Positions 63,001 to 64,000 of a DNA stretch of 64,000 bases are shown here, one piece after another. Within the stretch, counting starts at the first letter, position 1; each line of letters begins with the position of its first letter. The translations under genes were made by a program, and so were the position numbers. Source of the DNA: Eopsaltria australis (lineage: Eukaryota > Chordata > Aves > Passeriformes > Petroicidae); NCBI GenBank assembly GCA_034509425.1, contig JAVTVJ010000794.1, forward strand, positions 558,001-622,000, read 5' to 3'. The notes under the pieces were generated by a model. That model did not search any database, was not told the origin of the DNA, and worked only from the letters and a program-made list of their open reading frames with translations.

Positions 63001-64000
63001 AGTTACATGAGTAAGATGGCTTGCAAGTTTTGTACTTGAGAGCAACCACACCTAGCTCTCTTTTACACTTTTAAGTCTCAATGGGAAATTCTACATACAT
63101 TAAGTCACTTCATAAAGATTTCACCTGAATTAAATTTTCTTTTATTTTTTTACTCTTATGAAAGGGGAAGGGTTTACTACAGAGGTTGTTGATATAAAAG
63201 GAGAACAGCAACTGCAGGGAAGTTTTTTGCTGATTGATTTGCAGTAGAAAAGCAAGCAAGAAAGACAACATATAAAAACATTGTCTACTGAAGACCAATG
63301 ACAATGAATGGAAGAAGAGGTGGCATTTGAGAAGGGAAATGAAAGTCTTCTTGCTGTGACCATCTTCCCATAAAGCTGCAGTTTCATAGGGTCTTCACTC
63401 TACAAATGTTTGAATCAGTGTTTCTCAGATTTCTTGGTTTGGATTAAACCCGTGTTAGGGGTGATTGGTCTGAGCTAGTTTTAAAAATCTGGAGGTTTGT
63501 CTCTAAAAGCGATTCGGATGAAGAAAAAAACTGTCTTCTTGAATTGTCCCTGTGGAAGAAGTTTGTTTCCTTTGCTTGACTCCAGAAACTGGCCACCAGA
63601 ACACTTCCACTGTTCTCATTGACCAGCTTCTGCAACTGAACAGCTCTGATGAATTTCAGGAAATCTTGAAAAACCTGAAAGAAAGATGGTCTTTTTGGGA
63701 TATCAAAGCTTTCTAAATTGGTCTTTTTGTAGAACATAAAAATCCTATAGGTACAGATGCATATATTTATTTTATCCAGCGTCTTTGTGGGTGATACAGT
63801 AGTTGTGCTATCTTTCAGGAGCTTGCTAAGCTAATAGGAAACAGACACTGGATCGGATATTAGGTGCACTGATGTCTACACTTGGTTGCACTGTGGCTCA
63901 ATGACCTGTTGCAAAATTTGTAACCTTTCATTTTTGCCTCCTTTTCTCATCTTATCTTCTGTTTGTCTTTAGCCTTGTTCTGTCCCTGTACCACAGATAC
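60063..64000. other. Intergenic to right edge, no gene supported
   Basis: Unique sequence with short frames. One minus-strand frame (63737-63444) contains a good splice-acceptor-like TTTCTTTCAG and is listed as a finding; no donor follows it. Nothing else is recognisable. Confidence 0.5.

Noticed and set aside
1..64000. CRISPR arrays, operons, tRNA or rRNA genes
   Set aside because: No spaced direct repeats, no clustered intact ORFs and no tRNA or rRNA signatures were seen; the sequence is vertebrate intergenic and intronic DNA.

Overview
The window is vertebrate, and almost certainly bird, nuclear DNA. It is moderately AT-rich, has no dense gene set and no bacterial-style operons, and contains only a few transposon fragments. 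Two of these are 3' ends of CR1 LINEs, one on each strand, and one is an avian endogenous-retrovirus LTR. The order of birds cannot be told from the sequence.

The one gene I can identify is ANKRD55, on the minus strand at the left end. Its first coding exon (5874-5913) reads MDFSSSSVFDQHK and then a Gly codon split by a strong GTAAGT donor. This matches the start of vertebrate ANKRD55 as I remember it, including the upstream in-frame codons (Met-Arg-stop-Ile-Thr-Met here, Met-Arg-Gln-Ala-Thr-Met in human). A small CpG island (about 6124-6345) and a near-consensus RFX X-box (6065-6078) lie just upstream of the start codon and probably form its promoter and 5' UTR. An avian LTR (6515-7068) sits directly behind the promoter. 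Positions 1-5867 would be part of ANKRD55 intron 1; I see no second exon there.

The rest of the window (about 7.1-64 kb) lies upstream of ANKRD55. In human this side is a large gene-poor interval reaching to MAP3K1 (5q11.2), and human chromosome 5 material of this kind is on the Z chromosome in birds. The window looks the same: no convincing protein-coding gene, CR1 fragments at 18.4 kb and 26.0 kb, many microsatellites (TGGA, GT, TATATC, TA, a pure CAG run, poly-A), some GC-richer blocks, and a second orphan CpG island (53.69-53.99 kb) with a CTCF-like site that may start an unannotated transcript. A short minus-strand reading frame with a good signal peptide (9427-9696) is the only other possible protein worth testing. 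Several AT-rich stretches dense in homeodomain-type ATTA/TAAT cores are candidate conserved enhancers, but only an alignment can show that.

I found no new multi-gene system. The most informative observations are the ANKRD55 start with its stop codon and two-codon upstream ORF, the X-box, the LTR next to the promoter, and the orphan CpG island.
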